Shown piece after piece: positions 7,907-18,100 of a DNA stretch of 64,000 nt. The notes beneath the pieces are model-generated. The model was given only the letters and a program-made list of their open reading frames with translations, was not told the origin of the DNA and searched no databases. The position numbers and the translations under genes were made by a program. Origin of the DNA: Lacrimispora celerecrescens (GTDB lineage: Bacteria > Bacillota > Clostridia > Lachnospirales > Lachnospiraceae); contig NZ_JPME01000018.1 in the NCBI RefSeq assembly GCF_000732605.1, positions 124,001-188,000 of the forward strand, read 5' to 3'. Within the stretch, counting starts at the first letter, position 1, and every line of letters begins with the position of its first letter.

Positions 7907-9835
7907 TCAATTCAAATCTCTGATCTTATTCGGCCAGTGATGGGTTTTGCTCTCTCCCAGTGGAACCTTGTCCCTTCCAATCTGCCAAACGGAAAGCGCT
8001 GAATCCTTCATCTTCTTTTCAGGAACACCTTTTGCTATAATAAGCTCCGGCCAGACAAACGTGGTTTCCACAGCCTTTCCATCAAGGCAGATCCTGGAAT
8101 ATGGAGTGAAATTTTCTCCGTAAACCAAAACATTGGAATCATTGTAAACCACATGGTCAACAATGATATCATCAATTCCCATCTTAAGGTCCGTGGACTG
8201 GTAAGGGCTTTCTCCGCCGTACACTTCACGGCCTCCATAAAGAATATCATATTCCAGAGTTTTCATATCTCTTAAATAATTTTCTTCTTCTGTTTCAGGG
8301 TTACTGAAATATTTCTGATGGAACCTCATCATAGTCCCCTCATGAATGTTAAGCAGATCCAATACATGAGCCGCAAGCTGATAAGCCTCCACATTCTTTT
8401 TCTCCACGGGAAGATTCATGTTGTTCCAGATTACATATTCGGTTTGAAACAGGGAACGATTCTTCATCTCGTCCTCCGACCACTCAAATCCAGGTAAATG
8501 ATCCCCGTACATGACCAAAACGATCGGTTCCTTCCTGGTCCTTAAGGTATTGACAAGGGAACGGATAAACTGATCCATCTCCCCGATCTGCTGGCAGTAA
8601 TACTCAAAGTTTGGATATTTCCCATGCCCCTGAACGGAAATGGTATAGATAAAATCAGGTCCTTCCGTAGAATCCAGGGTCCTGATGATCTCACCGGTTA
8701 AAATCTTGTCCTTACACCAGCCCGTTGGGTTTCTTTCTATGTTATTCATATATTCAATGGGAGTAAAGGTATCAAAGCCAAGCTGGGAAAACACACGGTT
8801 TCTGTCATAAAAAGTAGCCTCATTATTATGGATTGCATGAGCACTGTAACCTAAGTTTTTCAAATCAAAAGCTACGCTTTCGCAGGGAGTTTTCTTTAAT
8901 ACCGTTTTATAGGGGTACTCTCCGGGGCCGAAAAAATCCAGATTCATGCCTGTAATTGATTCAAACTCCGTATTTGCGGTACCTGCTCCCACAGAGGGTA
9001 CGCTTAAATATCCTCCCGGATAGCTCTGTTGAAGGTGGTGAAAAAATGGGATGGGATCATAATTGACCGGATTGTTTTTCCATAAGGAAGGATCAAAAAA
9101 AGATTCCAGCTGAATCATGATCACATTTGGCTTTGTATCCTCAGACAGAGCATAGGTATTCTCCGGAACCAGCTCCTCATCCCGGATCTCTTCCATCGTC
9201 TCAGTCCCATATCCCTCCGGCTTGGATATTCCGGTGTTAAACAGGGAATTGGAAAAGCAGTATGGGAATCCATAGCTTTTAAATGCCTCTCCGATATTGC
9301 CAAAATGAACTGCCACCAATCCCGTTTTCATAGCGGCGCTTGTCATTCCCAGAACAACCACCCCGCTTATGGCTATAAGTCCTACTCCAAATCCGTACCG
9401 TACCTTTTCCTTAGAAACAGGCGCTCTGCGCCAAACTGCGGCTAAAAATATAACTGCAGACACAATGCCAGCCCCGATGAAAATAATCTGCATCCAGGTA
9501 AAGTAAACCGTGGCCAGGCTGACTGCATACTTTACCAGACGAAAATCAGCCGCAGTAAAGGGAGTGGTGCGGAAGATGAGCAGAATGCCGTTAACCACTC
9601 CCATAAAACACCATAGTAACGATATGGTAATGCAGGAAAATGCCTTACGCTTCGTCACAAATACAACCGTAAAGGGAAGGGTGATGATCAAAGTGTTTAG
9701 TAGAAAAACCGGAAAACTTTTCCATATATAAGAGCCAAGGCTTGTCAGAGATTTTCTGCTGGCCAATTCAATAAAGACATTTATAATGGCAGCAAGTGCA
9801 AAAAGCCTTCCAAGCCATTTGACATATAGTTTCAT
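7907..9835 (-). CDS. LTA synthase family (sulfatase-fold) membrane protein
   Basis: 642-aa protein with about five hydrophobic segments in the first ~190 residues and a large extracytoplasmic sulfatase/alkaline-phosphatase-type domain. The metal-site start PNVIMIQLESFFDP, the catalytic threonine region GAGTANTEFESITG (Thr near residue 284), VQGHGKYP and VMYGDHLPG are all visible. Proteins of this family transfer glycerol phosphate from phosphatidylglycerol to lipoteichoic acid or similar polymers. Whether this copy is the polymerase or a primase-like or other phosphoglycerol transferase cannot be told. A C-terminal extension of ~120 residues after the catalytic domain (from about 520) is beta-rich and unusual for LtaS. 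An AGAGGT ribosome binding site precedes the ATG at 9835. Confidence 0.85.
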   Translation of the reverse strand: MKLYVKWLGRLFALAAIINVFIELASRKSLTSLGSYIWKSFPVFLLNTLIITLPFTVVFVTKRKAFSCITISLLWCFMGVVNGILLIFRTTPFTAADFRLVKYAVSLATVYFTWMQIIFIGAGIVSAVIFLAAVWRRAPVSKEKVRYGFGVGLIAISGVVVLGMTSAAMKTGLVAVHFGNIGEAFKSYGFPYCFSNSLFNTGISKPEGYGTETMEEIRDEELVPENTYALSEDTKPNVIMIQLESFFDPSLWKNNPVNYDPIPFFHHLQQSYPGGYLSVPSVGAGTANTEFESITGMNLDFFGPGEYPYKTVLKKTPCESVAFDLKNLGYSAHAIHNNEATFYDRNRVFSQLGFDTFTPIEYMNNIERNPTGWCKDKILTGEIIRTLDSTEGPDFIYTISVQGHGKYPNFEYYCQQIGEMDQFIRSLVNTLRTRKEPIVLVMYGDHLPGFEWSEDEMKNRSLFQTEYVIWNNMNLPVEKKNVEAYQLAAHVLDLLNIHEGTMMRFHQKYFSNPETEEENYLRDMKTLEYDILYGGREVYGGESPYQSTDLKMGIDDIIVDHVVYNDSNVLVYGENFTPYSRICLDGKAVETTFVWPELIIAKGVPEKKMKDSALSVWQIGRDKVPLGESKTHHWPNKIRDLN

Positions 9836-9941
9836 GATATACCTCTTTGCAGCTTATTTCTTTTCATTTTCAGAGTCGGATTTAGTCTACCACATTTTAC
9901 GGAAAATTTACATACTTTTTTTTAAGTGGAAATAACAAACT

Positions 9942-9970
9942 AAAAGCCGGCTTTTTAAGCCGGCCTTTTT
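9942..9970 (-). terminator. Terminator of the zinc-ribbon gene
   Basis: GCCGGC at 9946-9951 pairs with GCCGGC at 9959-9964, flanked by A-run and T-run on both sides. It lies directly after the stop codon at 9977 on the minus strand. Confidence 0.65.
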
Positions 9971-9976
9971 AAGTAA

Positions 9977-10465
9977 TTATTCCTGTTCTTCTGTAGGTTC
10001 AAATGCATCTTCACTAACCGTATTAATTCCGGCTGTCGGATTTACTTCCTCTGCAGGCGCTGCCTGTTCCACTTCCTCTACAATATCATCTTCTGTATCA
10101 GCCTTCTGGGATGCTTCCTTTACAGGAGCTCCGCACTTTCCACAGTAATAGGAACTTTTCGGAACTTTGGCTCCACACTCCGCACAGATACGGGTTCCCT
10201 CGCTTTGGCTCAGTTCGATCTCCAGAGCGGCAATTCTTTCCCGGCTGGCCCTAACAGCTTCATAAGCCTTTGCATAAGCTTCATCCGGCTCTTTGTTCGC
10301 TTCGTAAAATTGTTTACCGATGACCGCATAAGCTTCGTCCAGCTTCGTCTTCTCTACACTGATCTGCGTCTTTAGCTGTATCGTCTCAGTCAGCGCTTTC
10401 GCCTTGGTTGCAACCTCTTTGCCGGTATCACTAATCGTCTTTCCCAGCTCTTCAAAAAATGCCAT
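9977..10465 (-). CDS. Zinc-ribbon protein with N-terminal coiled coil
   Basis: 162-aa protein of unknown function. Residues 1-90 are helical and charged, likely coiled coil (KAKALTETIQLKTQISVEKTK). They are followed by a four-cysteine zinc ribbon CAECG...YYCGKCG at about residues 94-112 and an acidic, Glu/Ala-rich tail. No membrane segment. The same architecture is common among small Firmicutes proteins annotated only as zinc ribbon. AGGAGGAATCACGG places the start at 10465. Single-gene unit, with a terminator right after it. Confidence 0.8.
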   Translation of the reverse strand: MAFFEELGKTISDTGKEVATKAKALTETIQLKTQISVEKTKLDEAYAVIGKQFYEANKEPDEAYAKAYEAVRASRERIAALEIELSQSEGTRICAECGAKVPKSSYYCGKCGAPVKEASQKADTEDDIVEEVEQAAPAEEVNPTAGINTVSEDAFEPTEEQE

Positions 10466-10537
10466 CCGTGATTCCTCCTTTGACTTATGCTCCTATCATT
10501 TTAACTTCATTGGAAGAAAAAGTCAATGAAAGACTGC

Positions 10538-12712
10538 TTACACATCTTCTTTTATCTTACTAATTTCATTTTTAACGGATTCCGGCAATTGATTTAATTG
10601 AATGGTACAAGAAGTTTCACTTCTTCCCCCTGATTCCGTAACAGCTGAGAAGGTGACCCGTTCTTCTCCCCTGCCGCCAAAAGGATTCATGTTGGAATAC
10701 CCATCGATAGCTGCAATGCTCATGATCTGATTGATTTCTTCCTCATCAGTGATTGTCAGATATTGGGAGCCTTTATCTTCATAGGTGGAACGATAATTAT
10801 TGAACTGATAGATATCAAAATTGATCTCTTTGACATTTTCCAGGCTATTCCATTCCTCTACGTTAACCTCGCACTCTTTTAATAATTCCAGTGTATTTTT
10901 AAAGGAAGGATAGATCGGATAATATCCTCTTGAAGTAACATCACTGTATTTCCAGGAGCTCTGAATCTCTTCCCGCTTTGTTTCCGCCTTTGCCTGCATC
11001 TTCGTTAAAAACTGGATGGTAGCCACTGGATTTTCCTTTTGCATGGTTTCCACTTTTAAATTCTTTAAATCCTCCTGATAAGCAAGGAGTAATTTATCTG
11101 TCATCGCTTTCTCTGTTCCATTTCTGTCACGGCTGACGACGTTGGTCTGCTCTCCCCTGCTTACCCTTACCCAGGCAGTATCTTCAGGTGTCTGAAGAAG
11201 GAGGGGATAAACCGCTTTGGCAAACTCCTGGTTCTCAAAGATCTCCGCGATCTCCGGACGGGCCTCATCTCCGGATAAATGGTAGGTGCGGTAAATATTC
11301 TTACCGTTTTTCAACGTGTATCTTATGGAAAAATTATAGCTTACTTTTCCATTCTCATACGTATCAGAATAATCACCTCCATGATACATCCTTTGGTTAT
11401 CAGCCACTGCATCACGTACCAGGGCCAGAACCGGCGCCGTATCCATAAGCTTCATATGGTTGAATATATATTCATCCGAATCCTGATAATCCCAGTAATA
11501 TTCTCCCATGGAATTTTGCTGTGCACTTCCATAAGAAACCCAGAAGTTCACATCCGGCATGGATACCGCTACGGATTCAATGGAAGATTCAGATGGTATA
11601 TATTTGTCATACCCAAATAAATCATAACGGAACCCGCAGAATATTACTGCCGCCAATACGGCACAGGCACCCATTTGTTTCCAATTGGAAAACAGTTTTC
11701 TGAATTCAAAATGATAAATGATTTCAATGACGCAGTGGGATAAAAGCACTCCGCATAACAATCCAAATATTCCCCAGCCTACACTGGAACGCATGGACCA
11801 GAAAAAAATGCTCCCGCCAAGAGACGATAAAACCACAATCGGAATCCTGATTATCGGCATGCTGATCTTAAACGCCATGGCTCTCCCTGCTGCTTCGGAA
11901 CCTCTCTTTTTATATAACAGGTAAGAAAGAAGGGTCAAAACTACAGTCACGGCCAAAACCACAAAAACCCTGACAGCCTGGGCTCTCCCAGAAGTCCCCA
12001 GCTGCAGCCGTTCCATGTTAACCATAAACAGTGCAAACGCCGAACACTTATCCATGAACCGGTTAAATACATTCCCGCCTCCCCGGTAACTGGTATAGAA
12101 AAAGCGGCTGTAGCAGAATTCCAGAATTCCTATCACACATACAAAATAAAATTGTAATACCAGATTTCCAAGTATGCCAACCAATACATTTCCTGTAAGA
12201 ATCATGGATATCACAGTCACAGAATACATCATGCAGTAATGGATCATAAACAGCAGGAATCCCGAAAGGGCTGTTTTCCATACCTCAAAAGGAGAAATAC
12301 CGTTAACAGCAATCACTCCCATGGCAATGATTAAATTTACCCCATACACAACTGCCGGAATAAGAATCCCATTAAAATAATTCACCCAGAACAAATGCTT
12401 CCTGTTTACCGGAATGCCATGATAAAAATCTACCTTCTGCCTGGAATGAAGATAAGAGAAGCTGGTCACTCCCATAATAAGGGACAGAAGGATTATCACT
12501 GACGCAACCCAGCCGTTCTGAAAGCCCAGCCAGGATTTCAGGGTGGATATGATATAGGTATAATCAATTTCTCCTCTCATTCGTTCACTTAAGGAAAGTG
12601 CGATTCCCACCGGGAAGGTAAAGAAAAACACTAAAAATGACAGTGCCATGGACCAAAGGCGTCTTTTGCCATCTTCTCTTAATAGATTATAAAATAAGCT
12701 TTTTGATGTCAT
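10538..12712 (-). CDS. ABC transporter permease of a GntR-controlled ABC unit
   Basis: 724-aa membrane protein. An ABC-2 type permease half (about six hydrophobic segments within residues 20-340) is followed by a large soluble domain of ~330 residues without membrane segments, similar to permeases annotated with DUF6449 in Lachnospiraceae. The frame is open back to 12772, but GGAGGT lies 8 nt before the ATG at 12712 (MTSKSLFYNLLRED), which is the preferred start. It then overlaps the ATPase gene by 26 nt, implying translational coupling. With the ATPase and the YtrA-like regulator it forms a three-gene operon. Substrate unknown; related Ytr systems respond to cell-wall antibiotics. Confidence 0.8.
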   Translation of the reverse strand: MTSKSLFYNLLREDGKRRLWSMALSFLVFFFTFPVGIALSLSERMRGEIDYTYIISTLKSWLGFQNGWVASVIILLSLIMGVTSFSYLHSRQKVDFYHGIPVNRKHLFWVNYFNGILIPAVVYGVNLIIAMGVIAVNGISPFEVWKTALSGFLLFMIHYCMMYSVTVISMILTGNVLVGILGNLVLQFYFVCVIGILEFCYSRFFYTSYRGGGNVFNRFMDKCSAFALFMVNMERLQLGTSGRAQAVRVFVVLAVTVVLTLLSYLLYKKRGSEAAGRAMAFKISMPIIRIPIVVLSSLGGSIFFWSMRSSVGWGIFGLLCGVLLSHCVIEIIYHFEFRKLFSNWKQMGACAVLAAVIFCGFRYDLFGYDKYIPSESSIESVAVSMPDVNFWVSYGSAQQNSMGEYYWDYQDSDEYIFNHMKLMDTAPVLALVRDAVADNQRMYHGGDYSDTYENGKVSYNFSIRYTLKNGKNIYRTYHLSGDEARPEIAEIFENQEFAKAVYPLLLQTPEDTAWVRVSRGEQTNVVSRDRNGTEKAMTDKLLLAYQEDLKNLKVETMQKENPVATIQFLTKMQAKAETKREEIQSSWKYSDVTSRGYYPIYPSFKNTLELLKECEVNVEEWNSLENVKEINFDIYQFNNYRSTYEDKGSQYLTITDEEEINQIMSIAAIDGYSNMNPFGGRGEERVTFSAVTESGGRSETSCTIQLNQLPESVKNEISKIKEDV

Positions 12713-13586
12713 ATCCTGCCACCTCCGTCTCACTGATAAATATTTCTTCCAGAGATAAAGGTATGATCTCATAAAATACCGGATGGTACGATTCCATCAA
12801 TCCTTCCACTTCTTCTCTGGTCCCCCTTACCGTTATGGTATAGAGTTTTCCTCTTGTTTCTGTCTTAATACGCTGCATGGCCGTTAAGTCTTCGGCAGTC
12901 ATTCCATCCTTTAAAACACACTGCACCTTATGGATGTTAAGTTTCATATCATCAAGATCCCTGGAAAGCAGTATCCCTCCCCTGTGAAGAAGGCCAACAT
13001 GATCACAGATATCCTCTAGTTCTCTTAAGTTATGGGACGCAATGATAGGCGTTAAATTTCTTTCAGACATATCATTTGCAAATATGCTCTTCACAGCCTG
13101 GCGCATCACCGGATCAAGCCCGTCAAAGGTTTCATCGCAGAAAAGGTAATCCGTATTGGCGCATACCCCACAAATGACGGAAAGCTGCTTTTTCATGCCT
13201 TTTGAAAAGGTATGGACCTTTCTCCGGGCTTCTAATCCAAAGCTTCCTAAAAGCTTGTGAAAGCGTTCCTTGTTAAATTGCGGGTAGATTCTGCTGTAAA
13301 ACTCCATCATATCAAGAGGCGAAGAGTTATTAAAATAGTACTGGTCATCGGAAATGTAAAAAAACCGGTCTTTCACCTTTTCATTTTCAAAGATCTGTTC
13401 TCCATCAATGGTAACAGTTCCTTCGTCAGGCTTTAGAATACCGCTCAGCATTCTCAAAAAGGTACTTTTTCCTGCGCCATTGGTTCCAATCAGACCAAAT
13501 ACACTTCCATCCCGTATCTGTGCGCTTACATGGTCTACTGCCACTATATCGTCAAATTTTTTTGTCAGATTTTCTGCTTTTATCAT
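12687..13586 (-). CDS. ABC transporter ATP-binding protein
   Basis: 299-aa ATPase of the CcmA/YtrB type. Walker A GTNGAGKST (about residue 34), a degenerate signature FSKGMKKQLS in place of LSGGQ, Walker B LFCDETFDGLDP (about 148) and switch histidine ASHN are visible. The C-terminal ~80 residues form the extra domain seen in exporters of this group. It overlaps the GntR gene by 35 nt upstream and the permease by 26 nt downstream, the tight packing typical of GntR-ABC resistance units. The start is set by GGAGGAGAGAGAGG before the ATG at 13586. Likely pumps or senses a membrane-active compound; not identifiable here. Confidence 0.9.
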   Translation of the reverse strand: MIKAENLTKKFDDIVAVDHVSAQIRDGSVFGLIGTNGAGKSTFLRMLSGILKPDEGTVTIDGEQIFENEKVKDRFFYISDDQYYFNNSSPLDMMEFYSRIYPQFNKERFHKLLGSFGLEARRKVHTFSKGMKKQLSVICGVCANTDYLFCDETFDGLDPVMRQAVKSIFANDMSERNLTPIIASHNLRELEDICDHVGLLHRGGILLSRDLDDMKLNIHKVQCVLKDGMTAEDLTAMQRIKTETRGKLYTITVRGTREEVEGLMESYHPVFYEIIPLSLEEIFISETEVAGYDIKKLIL

Positions 13587-13977
13587 CCTCTCTCTCCTCC
13601 CCGGTCAAATATTCTTGTCTTACCCATTCCTCTGCGACCCATGTATGAGTTTTATCCTCTGTCAGACCCGCCCGCTTTGCTTCCTGGATCCAGTTAATCA
13701 GCTCCAATTTCAGTTCACTGTTCTTAAGTGCCCGAATGGAACTGGTATCTGCCACAAAGCTGCCTCTACCCTTAACGGAATAGATGAATCCTCTTCGTTC
13801 CAGCTCTGCATAAGCTCTCTGAATTGTATTGGGATTAATGGATAAGTCTGTTGCCAAAGTACGGACTGACGGCAGCTGCGCATCTTGTTCCAATACGCCG
13901 CAAATCATAAGATCCTTCAGCTTTTCTACAACCTGCTCGTATATTGGTCTGCGGTCTTTGTAATCAAGCAGTATCAT
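13552..13977 (-). CDS. GntR family regulator, YtrA subfamily
   Basis: 141-aa repressor. The winged-helix domain occupies residues 1-75 (PIYEQVVEKLKDLMICG, LPSVRTLATDLSINPNTIQRAYAELERRGFIYSVKGRGSFV) and is followed by a short helical C-terminal part rather than a large ligand domain, which defines the YtrA subgroup. It is the first gene of the regulator-ATPase-permease operon. AGGAGGTGAAAT precedes the ATG. A promoter with a 7+7 inverted repeat just downstream of its -10 (13994-14014) suggests autorepression, as in known YtrA systems; binding itself is inference. Confidence 0.9.
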   Translation of the reverse strand: MILLDYKDRRPIYEQVVEKLKDLMICGVLEQDAQLPSVRTLATDLSINPNTIQRAYAELERRGFIYSVKGRGSFVADTSSIRALKNSELKLELINWIQEAKRAGLTEDKTHTWVAEEWVRQEYLTGEEREDDKSRKSDKKI

Positions 13978-13993
13978 ATTTCACCTCCTAATC

Positions 13994-14046
13994 TGTATTA
14001 ATACTCCTAATACACTTAGTATAGCAGAGAACCTCTGATCTGTCAA
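13994..14046 (-). promoter_or_regulatory. Promoter and candidate operator of the GntR/ABC operon
   Basis: On the minus strand TTGACA (14041-14046), exactly 17 nt, TATACT (14018-14023): a near-consensus sigma-A promoter. Just downstream, TGTATTA (13994-14000) and TAATACA (14008-14014) form an inverted repeat with a 7-nt spacer. It covers the expected transcription start and is a candidate operator for the GntR protein. Confidence 0.75.
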
Positions 14047-14055
14047 TCAGAGGTT
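14030..14055. terminator. Hairpin overlapping the GntR promoter
   Basis: AACCTCTGAT (14030-14039) pairs perfectly with 14046-14055 around loop CTGTCA. It is the only hairpin after the DUF4397 gene (stop at 14066). No clear U-run follows on the minus strand, so terminator strength is doubtful. The loop holds the -35 box of the next operon. Confidence 0.5.
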
Positions 14056-14065
14056 CCATATTTTT

Positions 14066-14941
14066 CTAGGGTCTTTGATCTTCAACAATCAGGATACGAA
14101 TGGCATCCTCTACATTCTGCCAGTTAAATACGTACAGAGTGTAGGAAGCATTGCCCCGTATATAGATATCAGAGGTCAAAAGAAGACTTCCGTTACGAGC
14201 GCTGCTGTTAGACACTGAAACCGTATAAAAGCCGGTTGAAACATACTGGAAGCTGGTCACTTGCATGTAATTCACATCAAATAACGTCACGGTTCTTCCG
14301 TTTAAAATTACGTGAATCCCCTGGTTCGTTATGGATAAGTTGCATACGCGGAAACAGCCTGTGTTTATTCCGGCATTGCAATACATATCCAAAATCACCA
14401 TTAAATCCATTCCGTGATCCGTATTAATGATTGCAACAGTAACCGCACGATCAAGCGGAACCGTAATCTGCTTTTCAACGTATACATACCCGTTCTGCCC
14501 GCCTACGGTTATGGTCTGCTCTCCTGCAGAAACCCGTCCATACTGGCTCATTTCTCCGTTATTTAATCCGTTCACTGCCAGCTGATTATTTATATAAATA
14601 AGAAATGGATTATAGCCGGCTGCTGCATTTAAAAACCGGACAAGGCCGTTTTGATTCGTCTCACAGAAGTAGCACGGGATGATCGGTTTTGGAAATACCG
14701 TAATAATCGAGGTCCCTGTGCCTTCAGGGCCTACTGGAGGAAGTGGGAAGTTGGGAACAGGCTGTTCCGGTTCCAGACTCGGCGCAGGTGTGCTCACTTT
14801 ATTTTCTTCCGATGGTGCCTCTCCTGTTTCAACTGCATTATTTTCGTTTTTTTCATCCGCTGGAAACTCGTCTTCTTCCGGAGCTGGCGTTGGATTCGGC
14901 TCCATATCCGTATCATTCTGCATATAAAATAAACTTTCCAT
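14066..14941 (-). CDS. DUF4397 domain protein
   Basis: 291-aa protein. An acidic Pro/Glu-rich N-terminal region (about residues 1-75, no signal peptide) is followed by a DUF4397 module with its usual opening VRFLNAAAGYNPFLIYINNQ and a beta-rich repeat through residue ~225, then a second beta unit. DUF4397 proteins are usually extracellular or envelope-associated; absence of a signal sequence together with a Pro/Glu-rich leader recalls clostridial spore-coat-like proteins, but that is inference. An ATG at 14953 has no ribosome binding site; GAGGG 6 nt before the ATG at 14941 favours the latter. Single gene. Confidence 0.75.
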   Translation of the reverse strand: MESLFYMQNDTDMEPNPTPAPEEDEFPADEKNENNAVETGEAPSEENKVSTPAPSLEPEQPVPNFPLPPVGPEGTGTSIITVFPKPIIPCYFCETNQNGLVRFLNAAAGYNPFLIYINNQLAVNGLNNGEMSQYGRVSAGEQTITVGGQNGYVYVEKQITVPLDRAVTVAIINTDHGMDLMVILDMYCNAGINTGCFRVCNLSITNQGIHVILNGRTVTLFDVNYMQVTSFQYVSTGFYTVSVSNSSARNGSLLLTSDIYIRGNASYTLYVFNWQNVEDAIRILIVEDQRP

Positions 14942-15048
14942 TGAAGCCCTCATTTTTGATCGTTATATAGTAAGTTTATTCCCTCATAAATACCCAGTGC
15001 CTGTCTTATTTTAAATACTTCCGCCTTTTTGAAGAAAATCTTTGAACT

Positions 15049-15084
15049 CAAAAAACAGGCCCGGATGGTTTCATCCGGGCCTGT
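15049..15084 (-). terminator. Terminator of nifJ/PFOR
   Basis: 13-bp GC-rich stem (15055-15067 with 15072-15084, core GGCCCGGATG), loop GTTT, then T-run on the minus strand (plus-strand A-run 15049-15054). Confidence 0.9.
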
Positions 15085-15105
15085 AAGTTATCATATAAAG
15101 ATCAA

Positions 15106-18100
15106 TTAGTCGTTACCGTATAAAGTAACCAGCTTCTGCAGGTACTCATAACGCTCTTTCGCATCTGCCTCATTCTTTGCAAATAATTCAGCTGCTCTCT
15201 CAGGATTCTTCATAGCTAAGGAAGCATAACGAACCTCGCCCTTTAAGAATTCCTGATATCCTTCTAATGCAGGAGCCTTGCTGTCTAAGGTGAATTTCTT
15301 CTCAGCTGCTGGATTGTAACGGAAGTTGTTCCAGTAACCGCACTCTACAGCCAGTTTCTCTTCTGTCTGAGCCTTGGACATGCCCTTCTTGATACCATGG
15401 CTGATACATGGAGCATAAGCGATGATCAGAGATGGTCCTGGATATGCCTCTGCCTCAGCGATTGCCTTAACAGTCTGAGCATAATCTGCGCCCATAGCGA
15501 TCTGTGCAACGTATACATAACCATAGCTCATAGCGATGCTTGCAAGATCTTTCTTTCTTGTTTCTTTACCGCCTGCTGCGAACTGTGCAACAGCACCTGT
15601 CTTGGTAGCTTTTGAAGACTGTCCGCCGGTATTGGAATAGATCTCTGTATCGAATACCATAACGTTGATGTCTCTGCCGCTAGCAAGAACATGGTCAACA
15701 CCGCCGAAGCCGATGTCATATGCCCAGCCGTCGCCGCCGAAGATCCACTGAGATTTCTTAGCAAGGAAATCTTTGTCTTTAACGATAGCCTTGCAGGTAT
15801 CACACTCAATACCATCTAATGCTGTAACTAACTTATCAGTTGCGGAACCATTGGTAGCGCCAACTTCAAAAGTATCCAGGTATTCTTTGCATGCTGCCTT
15901 GATATCATCGGAAGCCTTCTCGGAATTCATGATCTCTTCAACTTTTGCCTTTAAGCCGCCTCTGATAGCGCTCTGAGCCAGCATCATACCATAACCGAAC
16001 TCTGCATTATCTTCGAATAAGGAGTTTGCCCATGCAGGACCCTGTCCCTTTGCATTTACGGTATAAGGTGTGGATGGTGAGGAGTTACCCCAGATGGAAG
16101 TACATCCGGTTGCGTTTGCAATGTACATTCTGTCACCGAATAACTGAGTGATCAGTTTTGCATAAGGTGTCTCGCCACAGCCTGCACATGCTCCTGAGAA
16201 CTCAAGAAGAGGTTTCTTGAACTGGCTGCCCTTAACGGTATTTTCTTTAAATTTGTCGATAACTTCCTGCTTGATCGGAAGTGTCTGGCCGAAATCAAAT
16301 ACTTTCTGCTTTTCTTCGCAGTTTTCTTCCATATTGACCATAACAAGAGCCTTCTCGCCCTTCTTTCCAGGACATACGTTTGCACAGGAACCGCAGCCTG
16401 TACAGTCAAATGCGGATACAGTTACAGCGAACTGGTATCCTGGCATGCCTGTCATAGGAAGAGTCTTCATCTCTGCTGGCTTATTTGCTGCTTCTTCCTC
16501 AGTCAGAGCAACGGAACGGATAACAGCATGAGGACATACATAGGAACAGAAGTTACACTGGATACAGTTTTCCGGAACCCAGCCAGGAATGGTTACTGCA
16601 ATACCGCGCTTCTCGTATGCGGAAGAGCCTGATGGTGTGGCACCATTGGCATAATCGCTGAATGCGGATACAGGCAGGGAATTTCCTTCCTGTGCATTTA
16701 CCTTGGACTGAATGTTATTAACGAAATCAATAGCATCCTTTCTGCCTTCTGTAATAAACTTATAATCAAGACCTTCATCTTCGCAGTTTTTCCAGCTTTC
16801 AGGAACGTCTACCTTAACAACGCCCTTAGCACCTGCATCGATGGCTGCCCAGTTCTTCATAACGATTTCTTCGCCCTTACGTCCGTAGGTTGCTTTTGCA
16901 GCTGCCTTCATCAGTTCGTTTGCCTTCTCGGAAGGAATAATTCCGGTCAGCTCGAAGAATGCGGACTGAAGGATTGTGTTGATACGGGTCTGGCCCATGC
17001 CGGTCTCAATACCGATCTTCACACCGTCGATGGTGTAGAACTTAATATTGTGGTCAGCAATGTATTTCTTTACCTGTCCTGGCAGATGCTTCTCAAGACC
17101 TTCTGCATCCCATGGGCAGTTTAATAAGAAGACACCACCGTCAACCAGTTCCTGAACCATGTTGTACTTACGGATATAAGCCGGATTGTGGCATGCCACA
17201 AAGTTAGCCTGACGGATCAGGTAGGTGGACTTAATCGGCTTGTGTCCAAAACGTAAGTGAGACATGGTAACGCCGCCGGACTTCTTGGAGTCATAATCAA
17301 AGTAAGCCTGAGCATACATATCGGTGTTGTCACCAATGATCTTGATGGAGTTCTTGTTAGCACCTACGGTACCATCTGCACCAAGACCCCAGAACTTACA
17401 GTTTGAAGTTCCTTCTGGAGTTGTAACGATAGGAGTACCTGTCTCAAGAGAAAGATGGGTTACATCATCCACAATACCAATGGTAAATGGAGATTTCTCC
17501 TTGTTATTATAAACAGCAACGATCTGAGTCGGTGTGGTATCCTTGGAACCTAAACCATAACGGCCGGTTAAGATCTTCACCTGATCAAACTTTGTTCCCT
17601 TAAGAGCTGCAACAACATCAAGGTATAACGGCTCGCCTAAGGAACCTGGCTCTTTTGTTCTGTCTAATACGGAAATAGTCTTAACTGTATCCGGAATAGC
17701 ATCAATGAAAGCCTGTGCAGCGAAAGGACGGTATAAGCGAACCTTAATTACGCCTACCTTGTTTCCAGAAGCCAGAAGATAGTCAAGAGTCTCCTCAATG
17801 GTATCGTTTACAGAACCCATGGAAATGATTACATGCTCTGCATCCGGTGCTCCGTAGTAGTTGAATAATTTATAATCAGTACCGATCTTTGCATTAACCT
17901 TGTCCATATATTTCTGAACAATTGCAGGCAGAGCATCATAATATGGGTTGCAGGCTTCTCTTGCCTGGAAGAAGATATCAGGGTTCTGAGCGGAACCTCT
18001 TAATTCCGGATGGTTTGGATTTAATGCACGGCGACGGAATTCGTCGATTGCATCCATACTTACCATCTCTTCTAAATCCTCATAATCCCAAGTTTCGATC

